Assembly (NCBI GenBank): GCA_964393335.1
Contig: CAYMTN010000113.1
Location: 1 to 16,663 of the forward strand
Direction: 5' to 3'
DNA from: CAYMTN01 sp964393335
GTDB lineage: Bacteria; Chloroflexota; Anaerolineae; Aggregatilineales; Aggregatilineaceae
Length of the DNA: 16,663 nt
A program made the translations under genes and the position numbers. Shown one piece after another: positions 15,501 through 16,663 of this stretch; position 1 is the stretch's first letter, and every line of letters begins with the position of its first letter. The notes under the pieces are model-generated. The model worked only from the letters and a program-made list of their open reading frames with translations, was not told the origin of the DNA and ran no database searches.

Positions 15501-16495
15501 CTGTGATAGGCTTCATCGGACAGGCCCCAGTTACAGTCCAGCAGGTCGGAATTTCCGCCTTCGGTCAATTTCACCTGAACCTTGCCCGCACCGCCGCTGT
15601 CATAAAGCTCGACCTTGACGGTATGGTCCCCGGCGGTCCCTGTGAAATTCCGCGAGAATGTAGTGCTTCCAAGAGGTGACCAGGACCACGTCTTCGCATC
15701 GCCGACATTGGGCACATTTTCGTCTACTACGGCTACCCCGTCCACGAAGATACGGATGCCGTCGTCTTTGCTGACGGTCCAGGTATATTCCTTGTTCTCC
15801 AGTTTTACCGTGCTGGTATAACGGGCATAAAAGTTCTCGCTTATGCCGCCCCCTGGGCTTACGCCGCCTCCCCAATAAAGATCCAGTTCGGGGTAGGTGG
15901 TTTGCCAGCCGGTACCGGCTATGAAACTGCTCATGTCGCTTTTAAAGCTGGTGTAGTTCCAGTATTCAGCATCCCAGTCATTATCGACTAGGTCATTGAA
16001 GTCGTGCTGCCACCAGTCCGGATTGTCGCCCAGGTCTTCAAAGGGATAGCCAAAATCCTCGTCGTGAGGGGTCGGGCTGGGGCCGGGGGTTGGCGTATTG
16101 GATGGGGTGGCAGTCGGGACAGTGGCCGATGGCGTAAGCGTGGGGCCGACTGTCGGCGTTTTAGTGGCAGGTGCTGGTGTGTTGGTGATCAGGCCGGGGT
16201 TGTCGGGTGTATATGACGCGACAGCCGCGACTTGAGTCCAGAACTGATCAGCGCCGAGCGTATCACGTGGCTGGATGGTTCCTCCCAGCAGGTTGTACAC
16301 TGTGTTGCTGAACACGTTACCTACCGCCGGACCGGTAATCGTCAGGACGGCGACCAGCGCGATCACGACCAGCGCCAGGATCAGCGCATATTCGACCAGC
16401 GCCTGTCCGCCGCCGCGCGACCGGGGATGATGCCGGAAACGGAACCGTTCAAAAATGGGGGGTTGTGATTGGTTAACAACCTTGTGATCAGACAT
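12563..16495 (-). CDS. Giant Flp-type pilin with PA14 and five beta-sandwich adhesin modules
   Basis: A 1310-residue predicted surface protein. Residues 1-30 are a basic leader ending GGG. Then QALVEY (31-36) gives the Flp/type IVb prepilin pattern G^xxxxEY with Glu+5 and Tyr+6, followed by a hydrophobic helix to ~52 and GPAVGNVFSNTVYNLL, as in a normal Flp pilin. A Thr/Pro linker covers ~105-143. The rest (~148-1309) is five sandwich modules of MAM/choice-of-anchor-J look, each closing with GWxIDD (450, 614, 799, 974 and 1304 region) and most carrying an Asp-box-like STDGGxxW (549-556, 721-728, 903-910, 1247-1254). PA14-like domains (~172-312 and ~1028-1187) are nested in the first and last modules. 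No LPxTG anchor or protease motif is seen. ATG 16495 follows AGGAGG. No tad or prepilin-peptidase gene is in the window. Function as pilus-borne adhesin is inferred. Confidence 0.85.
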   Translation of the reverse strand: MSDHKVVNQSQPPIFERFRFRHHPRSRGGGQALVEYALILALVVIALVAVLTITGPAVGNVFSNTVYNLLGGTIQPRDTLGADQFWTQVAAVASYTPDNPGLITNTPAPATKTPTVGPTLTPSATVPTATPSNTPTPGPSPTPHDEDFGYPFEDLGDNPDWWQHDFNDLVDNDWDAEYWNYTSFKSDMSSFIAGTGWQTTYPELDLYWGGGVSPGGGISENFYARYTSTVKLENKEYTWTVSKDDGIRIFVDGVAVVDENVPNVGDAKTWSWSPLGSTTFSRNFTGTAGDHTVKVELYDSGGAGKVQVKLTEGGNSDLLDCNWGLSDEAYHSPTTAWSDSPGVVYTPRSYCTLALRGYIDLGSASNPQLEFYDRYNLAPGTKALVGVSVAGTGQWVDRQIHYYETNMGWTRQVFDLTNFEGTDFTGELIELRFILDATSSSSSYQGWWIDDITVTENIIRRYTVGFSDDMESTSHWYPGGTWARTNESPHSGSNTWSDSPGGSYTNASDNRLELDGLIDLTVPAVVDPQIVFWHRYNLTYYDAIFAEVSTDGGETWQNLTGAYNDNNDALAYRTTNLSWTEKVISLMPYKGQEINFRFRIVTSPNDVADGWYIDDFSIRNKPSSSVYLDWCDDMESTGSQWIAEGSWGIISGPDANGGHTIYAHSGSSYWSDSPQANYLDDTVSSLRLSPLVNLTGATNPELVFWHQWDVTYYDNIYVDVSTDGGESWTDIWHYYYGSTPVGYGGCSGCSIETDGGFSAVMSWTREVVSLRDYIGQSINVRFRLDALSSSYVADGWWIDDVCFQEYNEPVRTIGFSDNFETGANNWYRGGQWAVSSLSEDAHKSTNGITDSPGLNVNYLDDSNAILELKGVVDLTGTVKPTLYFWDHFSLAYRDYTLVEFNVSDDGGLTWQGWREDSSARLVRNVYTATRSWDRQQVDLRPYIPDVAHPNRVIRIRFRLMATYSSNVADGWWIDDVSLVDRNGIEPVFSLPFTESVDFLNNYWVLEGTWDRIPKFRMVGSGNALGPSAWVAEYYDDRARNTDYAHNPTQSQRSPNQLFQSDELVFTRTEAEIDWDWGSGAPNLPIDPATVPPGYTFPYDYFLVRWTRTINIPVDGTEYRIETHSDDGIRVWVDRGTPDEALLIDRWIDRGYNITPDVATTPPLAAGLHTFVVEYYEKGGSARVFVDFGLVGKVFHDSVDDTVPYVHLFNGSVMLEGTVNLAGTTHPAVTYYDIRQLGYSDYIVVEVSTDEGFTWSEVSSRFWGTDSTWRQRLWDLSGYAGQRINIRFRLDARSNTNVGDGWYIDDIVVAD
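12569..15538 (-). repeat. Five diverged MAM/choice-of-anchor-J-like modules in the pilin gene
   Basis: Module boundaries by protein homology: module 1 second half 15538-15131, module 2 15106-14639, module 3 14614-14084, module 4 14059-13559, and module 5 split as 13540-13415 and 12934-12569. The best conserved DNA stretch encodes the closing strand (ADGWWIDD) and recurs near 12581-12605, 13571-13600, 14095-14125, 14651-14680 and 15141-15165 as a TCRTCRATSYACCASCC-like sequence on the plus strand. The unsplit modules are about 0.5 kb each. The copies are too diverged to be a recent expansion. Confidence 0.8.
12935..13414 (-). repeat. Nested PA14-like domain, copy 2 (residues 1028-1187)
   Basis: It starts AWVAEYYDD, continues through RWTRTINIP and the hallmark ETHSDDGIRVWVD, and ends GLHTFVVEYYEKGGSARVFVDF. 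These are the usual PA14 landmarks. The first copy at 15982-15560 (residues 172-312) shares WDAEYW, SKDDGIRIFVDG and DHTVKVELYDSGGAGKVQV. Both interrupt a sandwich module rather than lying between modules. Confidence 0.75.
16067..16183 (-). other. Thr/Pro-rich linker coding segment
   Basis: Residues 105-143 of the giant pilin consist largely of Thr and Pro in TPT, TPS and PSPTP units. This low-complexity, presumably extended and possibly glycosylated linker separates the pilin helix from the ectodomain. Similar TP linkers are common in Chloroflexota surface proteins (general knowledge). Confidence 0.8.
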
Positions 16496-16584
16496 CTATG
16501 TGTCCCCTCCTGCTTTGCCGGGCTGTAGGGTGTGATTTTATCCACAACGGTGTCGTGTGGTATGGTTGTCTGTGAACAAATGGC

Positions 16585-16631
16585 AGGTATCGCCGGGCTG
16601 TGTGCAGCCAAACAGGCGGCGGCTGATACCT
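16585..16631. other. Structured inverted repeat upstream of the pilin gene
   Basis: AGGTATCGCCG (16585-16595) pairs with CGGC-T-GATACCT (16620-16631), an 11-bp stem with one bulged T. Stacked inside it is a perfect hairpin GGCTG-TGTG-CAGCC (16596-16609), with a 10-nt single-stranded segment between. No T-run follows on either strand, so it is not a typical terminator. It lies 90-136 nt upstream of the pilin ATG, so it could be a leader RNA element, a protein-binding cruciform, or the 3' end fold of a gene beyond the window. Confidence 0.5.
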
Positions 16632-16663
16632 CTACCATCAATAGTACCTGACTCCGGCTGAGC

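Noticed and set aside
16535..16540. TAAAAT on the minus strand as a -10 box for the pilin gene
   Set aside because: No acceptable -35 hexamer or TG extension is found at the right distance, so the pilin promoter is left unassigned.

Overview
The window looks like chromosomal DNA from an uncultured or little-studied member of the Chloroflexota, probably Anaerolineae-like. This is an inference from gene content, not from a search. The supporting signs are a Flp-type pilin N-terminus with the GQxLVEYALIL form, Thr/Pro-rich linkers feeding into large beta-sandwich/PA14 ectodomains, a GldA/GldF/GldG-type ABC cluster with a DUF4340 protein, and a multi-GAF histidine kinase. No phage, transposon, CRISPR or antibiotic-resistance signature is visible. 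The coding strands look evenly composed (moderately GC-rich), so this reads as core chromosome with one striking surface-protein gene.

Layout. Positions 1-54 (minus) hold the 5' part of a tRNA-Phe(GAA), with a good promoter at 82-109. Positions 279-2222 (plus) hold a B12-binding-type radical SAM protein of the TIGR03960 kind, with an extended -10 promoter and an intrinsic terminator. Positions 2397-4961 (plus) hold a soluble histidine kinase with three GAF domains. It converges on, and overlaps by 8 bp, a minus-strand operon made of the primary sigma factor (6988-5744) and a two-TM LiaF/toastrack-like membrane protein (5733-4954).

An intrinsic terminator at 7012-7043 separates that pair from a tightly coupled minus-strand operon. 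In transcription order it encodes an ABC-2 ATPase (11201-10248), an ABC-2 permease (10255-9503), a GldG-like auxiliary membrane protein (9503-7800) and a DUF4340 protein (7755-7087). The junctions are 8-bp and TGATG overlaps followed by a 44-bp gap. A terminator-like hairpin sits in the operon's leader and could be an attenuator. Upstream on the same strand is a guanylate-kinase-like protein (12397-11393) with an extra C-terminal domain that looks like a degenerate Nudix fold.

The last quarter (16495-12563, minus) is one gene for a 1310-residue protein. It starts with a Flp prepilin signal and pilin helix, continues through a Thr/Pro linker, and ends in five MAM/'choice-of-anchor J'-like beta-sandwich modules. 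A PA14-like domain is nested inside the first and the last module. This apparent giant pilin-adhesin is the most unusual object in the window. A strong two-hairpin inverted repeat lies about 90-136 nt upstream of its start codon.
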